Source: CAXBDP01 sp963974465
GTDB lineage: Bacteria > Bacteroidota > Bacteroidia > Cytophagales > Cyclobacteriaceae
Assembly (NCBI GenBank): GCA_049340005.1
Contig: JBMPIY010000012.1
Strand: one strand, 5' to 3'
DNA length: 64,000 nt
The stretch's first letter is position 1. Each line of letters begins with the position of its first letter. Positions 23,793 through 33,794 of this stretch are shown here, piece after piece. The notes beneath the pieces are model-generated. The model was not told where the DNA came from. It did not search any database and worked only from the letters and a program-made list of their open reading frames with translations. Both the position numbers and the translations under genes were made by a program.

Positions 23793-26666
23793 ATGCGAAA
23801 TATTTTTTTTTCAAATAGTATTGAAATTGCACTATTAGTGGTGACATCTCTTCTGATATGGTCTGGATTCAGTCAACATTCTGCGGGATTAGAAGCAGAA
23901 TCCATTACTGAAGCTAAAGAAATATTAGTTAATAATGTAGAAAAGCAATCTAAAGATTTTCAAGAGCATATCGAAAATCTTCACGCTGATTTATACCAAG
24001 CAATTGATAATCATTTTGGTGAGACTGAAATCACCTCTCAAGAACTCGCAGGAAGAGAAGTATTTATAGCAGACTACTTTCAAAAACACTTTCCAGCTGT
24101 TGATTCCATAATTATACATACACCAAAGACAGATTATCATTACAACTATGATCAAACTAATGGTCTGAAAGTAAAGGAGGAATCGAACATTGTCGAATAC
24201 TGGATCGAAGAAATAAAAGAACCTACCTACGCTACTTTCAGAGGTTCTGAGATAGCTACTAGTAATAAGTCATTTGTCAAGAAAACTAGACTTAAGGAAA
24301 AATCAGAAGAAATTGTAATTGCTCCTGGACAAGTTGGTTTCAGGAAGAGTATCAATCAAAACAATCAGAAAATAGCTGATGTAACAGCTTTTGTTAACAT
24401 GACAAAAGCATTTGAAATGCTAAATGCGGAAAATGAGTTTTCCGATCTCAAATATGCTCTTGTAGAAAAAAATGATGGATTACTTAGTAGTAATTTCACT
24501 TCAAACCCCGAGGGTTATCTTGAAAATACTAATGAAGGTGATTGGGTTATTTCAACAATTGTAGAAGACGGCAATCCTGTTTTATTGGCGGGAAGTACGT
24601 TTAGCTTGAGTGGAAACGATTATTCTGTAATCCAAGGCCTTGATGAAGCAACATTTATAAACCCAGAAAATTCAAATATTACTTATCCATTTGGAGCTGC
24701 ATTACTTACTTTATTGACACTATTTGCCTTTTTGAAGTATCAGAATTATAAGAGCAAAAAAATAGCTTCAAACAGTAAGGCATACGCTAGCGAATTGGCA
24801 ACCCAACTTGCTATCGTAATGAAAACTGAAGACCAATTTATTTACAAAATAAATCCAGCAGGAAACGTAGTTTTCGTCTCTGACAATGTGAAGTCAGTTA
24901 CTGGATATCATACCTCCGAAGTTATAGGTAAAAGAGGCTTTAAACTTAGTGATAATCCTATCAATAAAGCTCTTGTCGCTAACGGGAAATTCTTTGGATC
25001 GTTCCCTATCAAAGATGCTTGCAAAATTGAGATTGTAGATAAGTACGATAAAGCTGTTTGGCTAGAAGTAGTGGAGCAGGAAGAAAAGAATAGAAGTGGC
25101 GAAGTAATAGGTAGATTTGGTATTGCCAAGAACATTACCCAAAAGATCGAATCAATCGAAAACCTAAAAGCTTCCCAAGCCAATAAAAGCGCCCTATTAG
25201 AAGCAATCCCAGATGGTATTATATCTCTAAATAAAGATGGGTTCTTAATCGATTGGAAAAATCCATCAGAAAAAGAATTTAAATTTGACTTTAATCCTAG
25301 CACAGGGAGTAATCTGCTAGACGTATTTCCTAAACAAGTATGTAGTGCTATTTTTAGCTCTTTCAACGAAGCAGTAAAAACTCAAAAAGCCGTAAGATCT
25401 GAATTTACTTGGCTAGAAAACAATAACAAATATCATTACGAATGCAGAATCCTAGTTGTCAGTTCCAACAGCTATATGATTCTAGTAAGAGACATTACTT
25501 CACAAAAATTGTTTGAAGAAAGCCTTGAGAAAGAAATAATCTCTGCAGAGGAGGCTTCAAAAGCAAAGGATCAGTTTATATCTACCGTAAGTCATGAATT
25601 GAGAACACCACTCAATGGCATATTGGGCATGAGCACCTTGCTGGAAGAAACGAAGCTAAGCGAGGAGCAAAAAAATTTCCTCAAAACACTAAAATTCAGT
25701 GCCGATTCGCTTAACAAAATCATCAATGATATCCTTGACTTTTCTAAAATAGAGGCTGGTGAAATTCAGATAAATGAGCAACAGATTGATATTAAAGAGC
25801 TTTTGGATGAAGCCATTAATAATAATATTGAACTAGCCAATCTCAAGAATATCCCAATTAATTATCTGATTGCGAATAACGTAAGTCAAAATTACTTGGG
25901 CGACGAAAAGAAAATTCTTCAGGTATTGAACAACCTGATTGAAAATGCGATCAAATTCACTGACAAAGGTGAAATTTCCATTCAGGCTAATTTAGTCAGA
26001 AATGAAGATGAAACTTCATCTGTTCAATTTATGGTAAAGGATACTGGAGTAGGAATCGATCAGCAACAAATCCCTACTCTATTTCAGCCTTTTACTCAAA
26101 TTGATTCTACAGATACTAGAAAGTATGGAGGGACAGGATTAGGTCTGGCAATTTGTGCCAAGCTTGTGAACCTAATGAATGGCCAAATTTGGGTAGAAAG
26201 TGAAGTGAATAAAGGCTCTTCATTTTTCTTCACAGTGCAGATAAAAAATGCTGCCCAAACAGTGCCTGCTAATTACGAGGCTAAAATGGAAGCTCTTCCT
26301 AACCAAAAAGAGAACCTAGAAATTCTATTGATGGATGAAAATCCAATTACAGCATTGATGTTTTCATCAAACCTCCAAAAATTGGGACACAATGTGAAAC
26401 CATTTAGATCAACGCAAGCAGATCTTCCAAACAACATTGATTTGATAATAGTGAATTTCAAATCCAGTCCAGGAATTACAGGAGACTATTTAAGGGAGTT
26501 ACTAAGCAAAAACTTTGAAAGCAAACCAAGAATAATTGGAGTAGGATTAGATACAGACACTTCCAACAAGAATACAACTGGTTACCATTTCGACAAAGAA
26601 ATTATTTTTGCTTCGGACATGAAAAACTTCCAAAAACAACTGGAAAACACCTTCGATTCTATTTAA
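23793..26666 (+). CDS. Membrane hybrid sensor histidine kinase with degenerate receiver domain
   Basis: A 957-aa sensor kinase. It has a membrane helix near residues 9-25, a periplasmic sensor domain (about 30-300), a second helix (about 303-320), two PAS-like regions (about 340-455 and 465-570), a HisKA dimerisation helix with H601 (STVSHELRTPLNGILG), and a HATPase domain with N, G1 and G2 boxes (NLIENAIKFTDKG, DTGVGID, GGTGLGLAI). The C-terminal receiver-like domain keeps the acidic pair D848-E849 but the acceptor position in DLIIVN is N888. It is therefore unlikely to accept phosphate. No partner regulator is adjacent. Signal unknown. Confidence 0.88.
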   Translation: MRNIFFSNSIEIALLVVTSLLIWSGFSQHSAGLEAESITEAKEILVNNVEKQSKDFQEHIENLHADLYQAIDNHFGETEITSQELAGREVFIADYFQKHFPAVDSIIIHTPKTDYHYNYDQTNGLKVKEESNIVEYWIEEIKEPTYATFRGSEIATSNKSFVKKTRLKEKSEEIVIAPGQVGFRKSINQNNQKIADVTAFVNMTKAFEMLNAENEFSDLKYALVEKNDGLLSSNFTSNPEGYLENTNEGDWVISTIVEDGNPVLLAGSTFSLSGNDYSVIQGLDEATFINPENSNITYPFGAALLTLLTLFAFLKYQNYKSKKIASNSKAYASELATQLAIVMKTEDQFIYKINPAGNVVFVSDNVKSVTGYHTSEVIGKRGFKLSDNPINKALVANGKFFGSFPIKDACKIEIVDKYDKAVWLEVVEQEEKNRSGEVIGRFGIAKNITQKIESIENLKASQANKSALLEAIPDGIISLNKDGFLIDWKNPSEKEFKFDFNPSTGSNLLDVFPKQVCSAIFSSFNEAVKTQKAVRSEFTWLENNNKYHYECRILVVSSNSYMILVRDITSQKLFEESLEKEIISAEEASKAKDQFISTVSHELRTPLNGILGMSTLLEETKLSEEQKNFLKTLKFSADSLNKIINDILDFSKIEAGEIQINEQQIDIKELLDEAINNNIELANLKNIPINYLIANNVSQNYLGDEKKILQVLNNLIENAIKFTDKGEISIQANLVRNEDETSSVQFMVKDTGVGIDQQQIPTLFQPFTQIDSTDTRKYGGTGLGLAICAKLVNLMNGQIWVESEVNKGSSFFFTVQIKNAAQTVPANYEAKMEALPNQKENLEILLMDENPITALMFSSNLQKLGHNVKPFRSTQADLPNNIDLIIVNFKSSPGITGDYLRELLSKNFESKPRIIGVGLDTDTSNKNTTGYHFDKEIIFASDMKNFQKQLENTFDSI

Positions 26667-26692
26667 ACTGATTCAAAATCCCTTTCCTTTTT

Positions 26693-26700
26693 TACCTTTG
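26693..26700 (+). promoter_or_regulatory. TACCTTTG -7 box of bioD
   Basis: A full TAnnTTTG match ending 4 bases before the bioD ATG, so transcription would start at or next to the start codon. No good -33 element is seen. Confidence 0.5.
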
Positions 26701-26704
26701 GTGT

Positions 26705-27325
26705 ATGGATTATTTCATCACAGCCATAGGTACAGATAGTGGAAAAACACTAGTTTCCGCTATCTTTTGTGAAGCCTTCAATACAAATTATTGGAAGCCA
26801 ATTCAGTCGGGTCAACCAAAGGATTCTGATACAATTGCAAACCTGATTGAGAATCCGAACGAAAGGATTTTTCCTGAAGCCTATTTTTTAAAAACGCCTG
26901 TAAGTCCGCATCAAGCGGCAGAGATAGATAGTATAGAGATTGACTTGGATGCGATCAAACGCCCAAGCTCCAGTATTCCTATCACTATCGAAGGAGCGGG
27001 AGGATTGTTAGTACCTATTGGCCCACACTTGTATATTGCCGACCTTATCTCCAAATTCAATGCTAGTTTAATACTCGTTTCCAACTACTATTTGGGCAGT
27101 ATCAACCATAGCCTATTAAGCATTGAATACTGCAAATCCCATGGAATACCCATTAGGGGAATAGTTTTGAATGGCAAAAAAAATGAATACAGTAAAAGGG
27201 CAATTCTAGAAGCAAGCGATACACCATTACTCTTAGAAATTGAACAGGAAGAAATAATCGATAAGGCAACAGTGGCGAAATACGCCAAAATATTGAAAGG
27301 AAACTATGAGCGATTTAATCAGTAG
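26705..27325 (+). CDS. bioD: Dethiobiotin synthetase
   Basis: A 206-aa P-loop ATPase that carboxylates 7,8-diaminopelargonate to dethiobiotin. The Walker A loop is GTDSGKT near residue 9, the substrate lysine block is NYWKPIQSGQPKDSDT, and EGAGGLLVPI is the glycine-rich diaminopelargonate/ATP loop. The length is typical. The last 20 bases overlap bioA, showing translational coupling. The -7 box directly before the ATG suggests a leaderless mRNA. A GCGGGAGG octamer at 26996 encodes part of the GAGG loop. Confidence 0.93.
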   Translation: MDYFITAIGTDSGKTLVSAIFCEAFNTNYWKPIQSGQPKDSDTIANLIENPNERIFPEAYFLKTPVSPHQAAEIDSIEIDLDAIKRPSSSIPITIEGAGGLLVPIGPHLYIADLISKFNASLILVSNYYLGSINHSLLSIEYCKSHGIPIRGIVLNGKKNEYSKRAILEASDTPLLLEIEQEEIIDKATVAKYAKILKGNYERFNQ

Positions 27326-28583
27326 AGATAAGAAAGTTGTTTGGCATCCATTCTCTAAAATGAAGGGTGATTATCCCATCATTCCACTTAAGGCTGCAAA
27401 AGATGAATTTCTAATTACAGAGGATGACACGGAGATTATAGATGGCATTTCCAGTTGGTGGGTAAATATCCATGGTCATAGCAACACGGAGCTTGCACAA
27501 GCTATGTACGACCAAGCTTTGAAATTGGAACACGTGATTTTTGCTGGCTTCACCCATGAGCCTGCAGTCAAATTATCCGAGAGTTTATGCCAAATTTTAC
27601 CGAACAATTCACAAAAAGTATTCTATTCGGATAATGGCTCTACAGCCATAGAAGTAGCATTGAAAATTGCCATGCAGTTTTACTTCAACAAAGGCATAAA
27701 AAAGAGTAAAATAATTGCTCTATCTGGAGCTTATCATGGCGATACATTTGGAGCTATGAGTGTAGGAGAAAGAGGAGGTTTCACCACTCCATTCCATCCA
27801 TACTTCTTTGATGTAGAGTACCTAACTTTTCCTGCTGATGAGCAAAATGAAGAGGCATCATTAAAAGAACTTACAACAATAATTGAGGAAAATGACGCCT
27901 GTATTTTCATTTACGAGCCATTAGTACAAGGCGCTGGAGGAATGAGGATTTATAGCGATTCTTGGTTACAAAAGGCCTTGGAAATAAGCAATAAACCTAA
28001 TTGTATTCGAATTGCTGATGAAGTATTTACAGGCTTCGGTAGAACAGGAAAGCTCTTTGCCTCAGAATATTGCCAAGCCCAAGCAGATATAATTTGCCTT
28101 TCAAAAGGGATCACCGGAGGCATATTACCATTAGGTGCTACAGCCTGTAACAACAGAATTATCGATGCATTTGAGTCCGACAATTGGGAGGAAGCATTCC
28201 TTCATGGGCATTCATTCACAGGGAATCCTGTGATAATGGCTGTGGCCAACAAAAGCTTAGAAATACTGCTTAGAACTGAAACAAGAGAAGCTATAGCCAG
28301 AATTGAAAAGCAACAAAAACAAATAGCTGATTCATTGAAGAACCATCCTCATATTTTAAAAGTAAATTCCATAGGAACCATCCTTTCTATAGAAGTAAAA
28401 ACATCGACCGATGCAGGGTACTTTAATTCAATGAGAGAGAAAATCTATTATTTCTTTATAAGTAGGAATATATTGTTGAGGCCATTGGGCAATACAATAT
28501 ACTTTTTACCTCCATACATAATTTCTTCAAAATCATTTGCTAAAGTTCACAATGCAATTAAGGAATTCATGGATTCATTATAG
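27306..28583 (+). CDS. bioA: Adenosylmethionine-8-amino-7-oxononanoate aminotransferase
   Basis: A 425-aa class III aminotransferase making 7,8-diaminopelargonate from KAPA with SAM as amino donor. Landmarks: GISSWWVNIHGH (the SSWW substrate motif of BioA), FYSDNGSTAIEVALK, GAYHGDTFGAMS, RIADEVFTGFGRTG, and the PLP lysine in ICLSKGITGGILPLG. The overlap with bioD fits an operon of consecutive biotin steps; bioF and bioB are not in this window. No operator-like repeat is obvious upstream. Confidence 0.94.
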   Translation: MSDLISRDKKVVWHPFSKMKGDYPIIPLKAAKDEFLITEDDTEIIDGISSWWVNIHGHSNTELAQAMYDQALKLEHVIFAGFTHEPAVKLSESLCQILPNNSQKVFYSDNGSTAIEVALKIAMQFYFNKGIKKSKIIALSGAYHGDTFGAMSVGERGGFTTPFHPYFFDVEYLTFPADEQNEEASLKELTTIIEENDACIFIYEPLVQGAGGMRIYSDSWLQKALEISNKPNCIRIADEVFTGFGRTGKLFASEYCQAQADIICLSKGITGGILPLGATACNNRIIDAFESDNWEEAFLHGHSFTGNPVIMAVANKSLEILLRTETREAIARIEKQQKQIADSLKNHPHILKVNSIGTILSIEVKTSTDAGYFNSMREKIYYFFISRNILLRPLGNTIYFLPPYIISSKSFAKVHNAIKEFMDSL

Positions 28584-28655
28584 CCATTTTTAATAACATT
28601 ACAAATTTTGGAAAAATTTAGAATTAACTCTAACTTTCAGTAAAACCAATTAATT

Positions 28656-29576
28656 ATGAGAACCACAGTTATAAGACTACTTTTTATTTACGGCCTTTTC
28701 TTAATCGCAACTCCATCAGAAGGCCAAATTTTGAAAAGACTTCAGCAAAAAGCTGAAAATGCACTTGAAAAAAAGGTAGAAGAGAAAATTGACCGTGAAA
28801 TGGAAAAAGCTGCCGAACGCATGGTCGAAAACTCGTGGGATGCCGTATTTGGAGGAGGTGGAGAAGGTGGTAAAGCCGGTGCAGGAATGCCATTTTCACT
28901 CAATAGCGACGTTACCACTGAAGATCAATACCAATTCGACATTATTACTACGATGGAGATTGAAAATATCAAAGCAAATGGCAAGTCAGAACCGCCTATG
29001 ATTATGGAAATGCATTTTCGTGAAGGCGCTCAATATACAGGCACAAAATATAGCAGCGAGGAAATGAAAAAGAATCAGGGTGATATGTTTATCATTTATG
29101 ATTTCAAAAACTCTGCCATGGTGATGCTAATGGGAAGTGAGGAAGGCAAGTTTTCTTTCGCATATGATTGGACTGATGCATTGAAATCCGTTGAGAACAT
29201 GGAAGAAACAGAGGAAGAAGTTGATTGGGATGAAATAAACGAATGGGAAGGCTACACAAAAATAGGGACAAAAAATATAGCTGGTTACTCTTGCGATGGG
29301 TATAAATCCGAGACAACAGATGCAACTACTGAAATATGGGTAACACGAGAAGAGACCTTTGGAATGGAAAATATGTTTGGTGCAAATGCCAACTCTAAAC
29401 AAATGAAAGGAAAAATTCCTGAAAACTATCCTTATGGAATGCTTATGGAAATGATCATGGAAGAAAAAGGAAGTGGAGATAAAACAATAATGCGAGTAAC
29501 TGACGTAAAGAAAAATGCCAATGTAAACTACGATATGAGTGATTATCCAAAAATGGCTTTAGGCGCTAAAAATTAA
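28656..29576 (+). CDS. Secreted DUF4412-like protein
   Basis: A 306-aa exported protein with a signal peptide (cleavage near residue 23, ATPSEG-QIL). After a charged, coiled-coil-like helix (RLQQKAENALEKKVEEKIDREMEKAAERM) and a Gly-rich linker comes a beta-rich domain with very many Met and Glu residues and the pattern YTKIGTKNIAGYSCDGYKSET that marks DUF4412 proteins. Function unknown. It is preceded by 72 bp after bioA without a terminator, so partial read-through is possible, and followed by its own terminator. Confidence 0.75.
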   Translation: MRTTVIRLLFIYGLFLIATPSEGQILKRLQQKAENALEKKVEEKIDREMEKAAERMVENSWDAVFGGGGEGGKAGAGMPFSLNSDVTTEDQYQFDIITTMEIENIKANGKSEPPMIMEMHFREGAQYTGTKYSSEEMKKNQGDMFIIYDFKNSAMVMLMGSEEGKFSFAYDWTDALKSVENMEETEEEVDWDEINEWEGYTKIGTKNIAGYSCDGYKSETTDATTEIWVTREETFGMENMFGANANSKQMKGKIPENYPYGMLMEMIMEEKGSGDKTIMRVTDVKKNANVNYDMSDYPKMALGAKN

Positions 29577-29599
29577 GCTCCGGCTATCTCATATACACT

Positions 29600-29630
29600 A
29601 AGCTAACTCATAATAGGGTTGGCTTTTTTA
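29600..29630 (+). terminator. Terminator after the DUF4412-like gene
   Basis: AAGCTAAC (29600-29607) pairs with GTTGGCTT (29618-29625) with one G-U pair, then T's. Confidence 0.7.
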
Positions 29631-29749
29631 TTGAAATCAAATTTTGGGTCAGACAATACTGATTCCACCCGCCCCACTTTAAGGTAATTTTGGATAGACC
29701 ATCTGCTTCAATTTTTATTGTAAATTGAGCGCAAATATTCATCTACCCT

Positions 29750-31003
29750 ATGAAATTCATCTTCACAGTTTCCTTACTATTTTGTTTCCAACCACTATTC
29801 AGTCAATATTTACTCAAACCCGATAAAATTTTTGATGGCACACAAATACAAGTAGGCTGGAATGTCCTCGTAGAAGGAAATAAAATTGTGGCTGCTGGGC
29901 CATCTGAAAACATTCAAATTCCTGCAGGGACAGAAGTAATAGAATTACCTGGCAAAACCTTACTCCCTGGTTTAATCGAAGGCCATTCTCATTTGCTCCT
30001 GCATCCATACAATGAAACCTCATGGAACGACCAAGTCTTGGTAGAGTCTCACGTGGAAAGGGCAATTCGTGGAACTGTGCATGCTGAGAATTCCTTAATG
30101 GCAGGCTTTACCACTCTTAGAGATTTAGGCTCTGAAGGTGCCGGATATACTGATGTATATTTGAAAGAATCTATCGAAAAAGGAATTGTGCCAGGCCCTA
30201 GATTATTAGTAGCTGGCCCAGCAATGGTTGCGACAGGCTCTTATGGCCCAAAGGGTTTTCATGATGGCGTATCCGTACCCATTGGAGCTGAAGAAGCTGA
30301 TGGAGTGGATGATTTGATAAAAGTAGTGAGACGGCAAATTGGTAATGGTGCTGATTTCATAAAAGTATATGCCGACTACAGATGGAGACCAGGCGAAATA
30401 TCTAGACCTACATTTTCACAAGATGAATTGAATCTGATAGTAAGTACAGCAAAAAGTGCAGGCAGATATGTAATTGCACATGCCTCAACTCCAGAAGGAA
30501 TTCGCAGAGCTGTAATGGCTGGTGTAGAAACCATTGAACATGGTGACGGAGCTACTGAAGAAGTATTGAAATTGATGAAAGAAAAGGGTGTAGCACTTTG
30601 CCCAACCATCGCTGCTGGCGATGCAATTACGCAATATGGCGGGTGGAAAAAAGGCGTTGATCCAGAACCAGCACGAATTCAAGCTAAAAGACTTTCCTTT
30701 AAACTAGCATTAGAATCAGGCGTGAAAATCGTATTTGGAGGAGATGTAGGTGTCTTTACTCATGGAGAAAATTATCGCGAATTAGAATTAATGGTAGAAT
30801 ATGGAATGACTCCGCTTCAAGCATTAATTAGCGCTACTTCATCCAATGCAGAGATTTTTCATTTGGCCGATCAGCTTGGTCAATTGAAAGCAGGACTTCT
30901 GGCGGATATTATTGCTGTAGAAGGTGACCCAACCCAAGATATCAAGGCCATTCGCTCAGTATCTTTTGTAATGAAAGACGGCGAAATCTATAAAAAGGAG
31001 TAA
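29750..31003 (+). CDS. Secreted amidohydrolase, prolidase/imidazolonepropionase-like
   Basis: A 417-aa exported metal hydrolase with a signal peptide (MKFIFTVSLLFCFQPLFS, before QYL). Metal ligands are in LIEGHSHLLL, DFIKVYAD (carboxylated Lys candidate), VIAHAST, TIEHGDGA and FGGDVGVFTHGEN. The last motif, the GAxE-type PTIAAGDAITQYGG and an unusually conserved YGPKGFHDG match secreted imidase/dipeptidase-like members of this family. It is the same family as the gene at 13089, though not a recent copy. It probably acts on short peptides or cyclic amides in the periplasm. Confidence 0.85.
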   Translation: MKFIFTVSLLFCFQPLFSQYLLKPDKIFDGTQIQVGWNVLVEGNKIVAAGPSENIQIPAGTEVIELPGKTLLPGLIEGHSHLLLHPYNETSWNDQVLVESHVERAIRGTVHAENSLMAGFTTLRDLGSEGAGYTDVYLKESIEKGIVPGPRLLVAGPAMVATGSYGPKGFHDGVSVPIGAEEADGVDDLIKVVRRQIGNGADFIKVYADYRWRPGEISRPTFSQDELNLIVSTAKSAGRYVIAHASTPEGIRRAVMAGVETIEHGDGATEEVLKLMKEKGVALCPTIAAGDAITQYGGWKKGVDPEPARIQAKRLSFKLALESGVKIVFGGDVGVFTHGENYRELELMVEYGMTPLQALISATSSNAEIFHLADQLGQLKAGLLADIIAVEGDPTQDIKAIRSVSFVMKDGEIYKKE

Positions 31004-31007
31004 AAAA

Positions 31008-31038
31008 ATAAGCCAACTAGGATCACTAGTTGACTTAT
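31008..31038. terminator. Bidirectional terminator between convergent genes
   Basis: ATAAGCCAACTAG pairs with CTAGTTGACTTAT except at one position, flanked by A's and T's. It can serve both the amidohydrolase (+) and the E2 gene (-). Confidence 0.7.
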
Positions 31039-31064
31039 CTATTTGTATGAGTAATTTTCTAGGA

Positions 31065-32384
31065 TTACACCTCTTTATTCATATCCCATTTCTCAAGATA
31101 ATCTGCCACTCTTCTTACAAACATCCCTCCCAGCGAGCCATCCACCACTCTGTGGTCATAGCTATGGCTAAGGAACATTTTATGTCTGATGGCAATTACA
31201 TCTCCACTAGGCGTTTCAAGTACAGCCGGCTTTTTCACAATAGCGCCAAGTGCCATAATTCCCACTTGTGGCTGCATCAAGATTGGTGTCCCCATTACAT
31301 TTCCAAATGAGCCAACATTGGAAATAGTATATGTACCACCTTCAAGTTCCTCTGCCTTCAATTTATTCTCACGAGCTCTTCTAGCTAGGTCATTCACTTT
31401 TTTGGTGATGCCTGTTAAGTTAAGCTGATCTGCATTTCTGATCACTGGCACGATAAGGTTTCCACTTGGAAGTGCTACAGCCATACCGATACTTATCTCC
31501 TTACGCTTGATAATTCTATCACCTTCTACAGCAATATTGATCATAGGATAATCTTTGATTGCCTTAACTACTGCTTCGATAAACAAAGGAGTATAAGTTA
31601 AAGTATCTCCTTCACGAGCTTGAAATTCCTTTTTCACTTTATTTCTCCATTGTACCACAGGAGTTACATCTGCTTCTACAAATGAAGTAACGTGTGGAGA
31701 AATCCTTTTAGAGTCAAGCATACGCTGTGCAATCATTTTGCGCATACGATCCATCTCTATGATTTCATCACCTGGATATATCGGCACTTTCATTACTGGT
31801 GCAGTAACAGACGGGCCTTGCATAGTTTGAACTCCTTGTGGCGCAGCAGCAGGTTTTGCTACTCTACCCCCACCTTCTTGGCGTTCTTTTACATAAGCAA
31901 GAATATCACTTTTTGTAAGTCTTCCATCTTTACCAGAGCCATTAACAGCTTCCAATTCTTCCATCGGAATTTGCTCTTCTTTGGCGATACTCTTCACTAA
32001 TGGCGAATAGAATCTTGATGCATTTTCAAATGAAACAGCTTTATGCCCATTAGAATTGGAGCTTCCAGCAACTTCTTGCTTTTGCTCTGCTGCTACAGGT
32101 TTTGCTTCGGCAGTTGGTGCACTTACTGGAGCCGCATCACTTCCCTCTGTAGCGATAATCGCAATTGGCTTTCCAACTTCTATAACATCACCTTCTTGAG
32201 CCAAAATTTGCTTAAGTACACCTGAATGCGTTGCTGGCACTTCAGTATCTACTTTGTCTGTAGCTACTTCCAGTACAGATTCATCTTGCTCAATGGTATC
32301 ACCTTCTTTTTTGAGCCAGGTAAGAATTGTACCTTCCATTATACTTTCGCCCATTTTGGGCATCACCATTTCTACTAAAGCCAT
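31065..32384 (-). CDS. 2-oxo acid dehydrogenase complex E2 component (dihydrolipoamide acyltransferase)
   Basis: A 439-aa acyltransferase with the lipoyl domain at 2-78 (lipoylated K44 in ATDKVDTEVP), a Pro/Ala-rich linker, an E1/E3-binding domain (YSPLVKSIAKEEQIPMEELEAVNGSGKDGRLTKSDI region, about 128-165), and a catalytic domain from about 205 with the HxxxD motif SYDHRVVDG near the C-terminus. The TDKVDTEVP lipoyl sequence is commonest in branched-chain 2-oxo acid or 2-oxoglutarate E2s, so the acyl group is unresolved. No E1 or E3 gene is adjacent. Confidence 0.9.
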   Translation of the reverse strand: MALVEMVMPKMGESIMEGTILTWLKKEGDTIEQDESVLEVATDKVDTEVPATHSGVLKQILAQEGDVIEVGKPIAIIATEGSDAAPVSAPTAEAKPVAAEQKQEVAGSSNSNGHKAVSFENASRFYSPLVKSIAKEEQIPMEELEAVNGSGKDGRLTKSDILAYVKERQEGGGRVAKPAAAPQGVQTMQGPSVTAPVMKVPIYPGDEIIEMDRMRKMIAQRMLDSKRISPHVTSFVEADVTPVVQWRNKVKKEFQAREGDTLTYTPLFIEAVVKAIKDYPMINIAVEGDRIIKRKEISIGMAVALPSGNLIVPVIRNADQLNLTGITKKVNDLARRARENKLKAEELEGGTYTISNVGSFGNVMGTPILMQPQVGIMALGAIVKKPAVLETPSGDVIAIRHKMFLSHSYDHRVVDGSLGGMFVRRVADYLEKWDMNKEV

Positions 32385-32418
32385 TATTCGAGTATGTTTA
32401 GGTTCTTATAATTATTTA

Positions 32419-32448
32419 CAAAAATACGAAGAACAAAGCCTTTCTCAA
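32419..32448 (-). promoter_or_regulatory. Promoter of the E2 gene (TTG-N19-TATTTTTG)
   Basis: On the minus strand TTG (32448-32446) is followed after 19 bases by TATTTTTG (32426-32419), a full TAnnTTTG match. It predicts a leader of about 30 bases. It lies in the last bases of the cinA region upstream. Confidence 0.55.
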
Positions 32449-33698
32449 GACATTTCCACCAAAGTTCTCCAAATCATATACAAAGAAGCGGTGCCAGTGA
32501 GCTGAATATTGAGCCCTCTTTCCTTGGTAAGGCGCAAAAGGCGGGAGGTAGTACCACTTGGAGTCGCCACTGCAACCCACACAGTACCAACAGGTTTGTC
32601 TGCCGTTCCTCCAGTTGGGCCCGCAATTCCGCTCGTTGCCAAACCTATATCTGCACCGAATTTATTTCTTACATTTTCGGCCATTTCTTTTACACATTCT
32701 TCACTTACTGCACCAAATTTTCTTAAAGTTTCGGCATTTACACCGAGTAAATTCTGCTTAAATTGATTGTGATATGGAATTATAGTTCCTAAATAATAGG
32801 CAGAACTACCCGCAACGGAGGTGATTTGATGGGCAATATAGCCACCTGTACAGCTCTCGGCAGTAGCTATAGTGTAGCCTTTTTCGAGTAGCAATTTACC
32901 AATTACAAGCTCCAACTCATCATCATCGAAACCATAAGCATACTTAGAAATGATTGGCATCACTTTATCAATCTGCTCTTCAACCTCCCGCTTAAGCGAG
33001 TCTAAGTCATCGCCAAAAGCAGTCAGCCTTAGGCGTACTTGAGCCAATTTTGGAAGGTAGGCCAACCTTATATGCATTGGCAATTCACTTTCCCACTCAC
33101 GTATCACCTCAGCCAATTTCGATTCGGGAATTCCTGCCGTTCTAATCATTTTATGAAAAATCACCGGCATGGTAAATCGTAATCTGATTTTAGGAATCAC
33201 TTGCTCTTCCATCAACACTTTTACCTCATGCGGCACGCCGGGCATCGATACCAATACTTTTCCTTTTCGCTCAAACCACATTCCAGGTGCTGTACCTACT
33301 CGGTTGCTCAAAAAAGTACATTTCTCAGGCAAAAAGGCCTGCTGTCTATTCAGCTCACTCAATTCCCTGCCTCTGGAAAGAAACAAATTTGTCACCTCAT
33401 CTAATGCTTGCTGATGTAAGGAAATAGGTGAATTATACATTTTTGCCAAGAGTGGCTTCGTAAGATCATCAGGAGTTGGACCAAGTCCACCTGTTACAAG
33501 GACAATATCATTCTTAGCCTCAGCCTCTTCGAAGGCATTTAGCATTGCTTGGGCTTCATCTTGCACCGTAGTGTGGCGGGTCACTCGTACACCCAAATCA
33601 TTCATTACCTGACTCAAATATTGCGCATTGGTATTTAAAATCTGACCATAAAGAATTTCGTCACCTACAGAAATTATTTCACAAAGAATATGCTTCAT
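32445..33698 (-). CDS. cinA: CinA-family protein (NMN deamidase/ADP-ribose pyrophosphatase-like)
   Basis: A 417-aa CinA protein. The N-terminal MoCF-like domain (about 1-170) shows IISVGDEILYGQILNTNAQYL and VTGGLGPTPDDLTK; the C-terminal PncC domain (about 255-417) shows ATAESCTGGYIAHQIT and TSGIAGPTGGT, the active region for nicotinamide-mononucleotide deamidation. The role is NAD recycling; in some naturally competent bacteria cinA is co-induced with recA. Two GCGGGAGG octamers of opposite orientation lie in the gene. It is followed 60 bp later by the E2 gene on the same strand. Confidence 0.93.
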   Translation of the reverse strand: MKHILCEIISVGDEILYGQILNTNAQYLSQVMNDLGVRVTRHTTVQDEAQAMLNAFEEAEAKNDIVLVTGGLGPTPDDLTKPLLAKMYNSPISLHQQALDEVTNLFLSRGRELSELNRQQAFLPEKCTFLSNRVGTAPGMWFERKGKVLVSMPGVPHEVKVLMEEQVIPKIRLRFTMPVIFHKMIRTAGIPESKLAEVIREWESELPMHIRLAYLPKLAQVRLRLTAFGDDLDSLKREVEEQIDKVMPIISKYAYGFDDDELELVIGKLLLEKGYTIATAESCTGGYIAHQITSVAGSSAYYLGTIIPYHNQFKQNLLGVNAETLRKFGAVSEECVKEMAENVRNKFGADIGLATSGIAGPTGGTADKPVGTVWVAVATPSGTTSRLLRLTKERGLNIQLTGTASLYMIWRTLVEMS

Positions 33699-33794
33699 AC
33701 AAGCTAATTTTTTAAAATATACCTATTACTCACAATTGGTTTGGAGCCTATCCGTTCGAAGGGCTATATTAGCATAAACGCTAATCAAATACAT

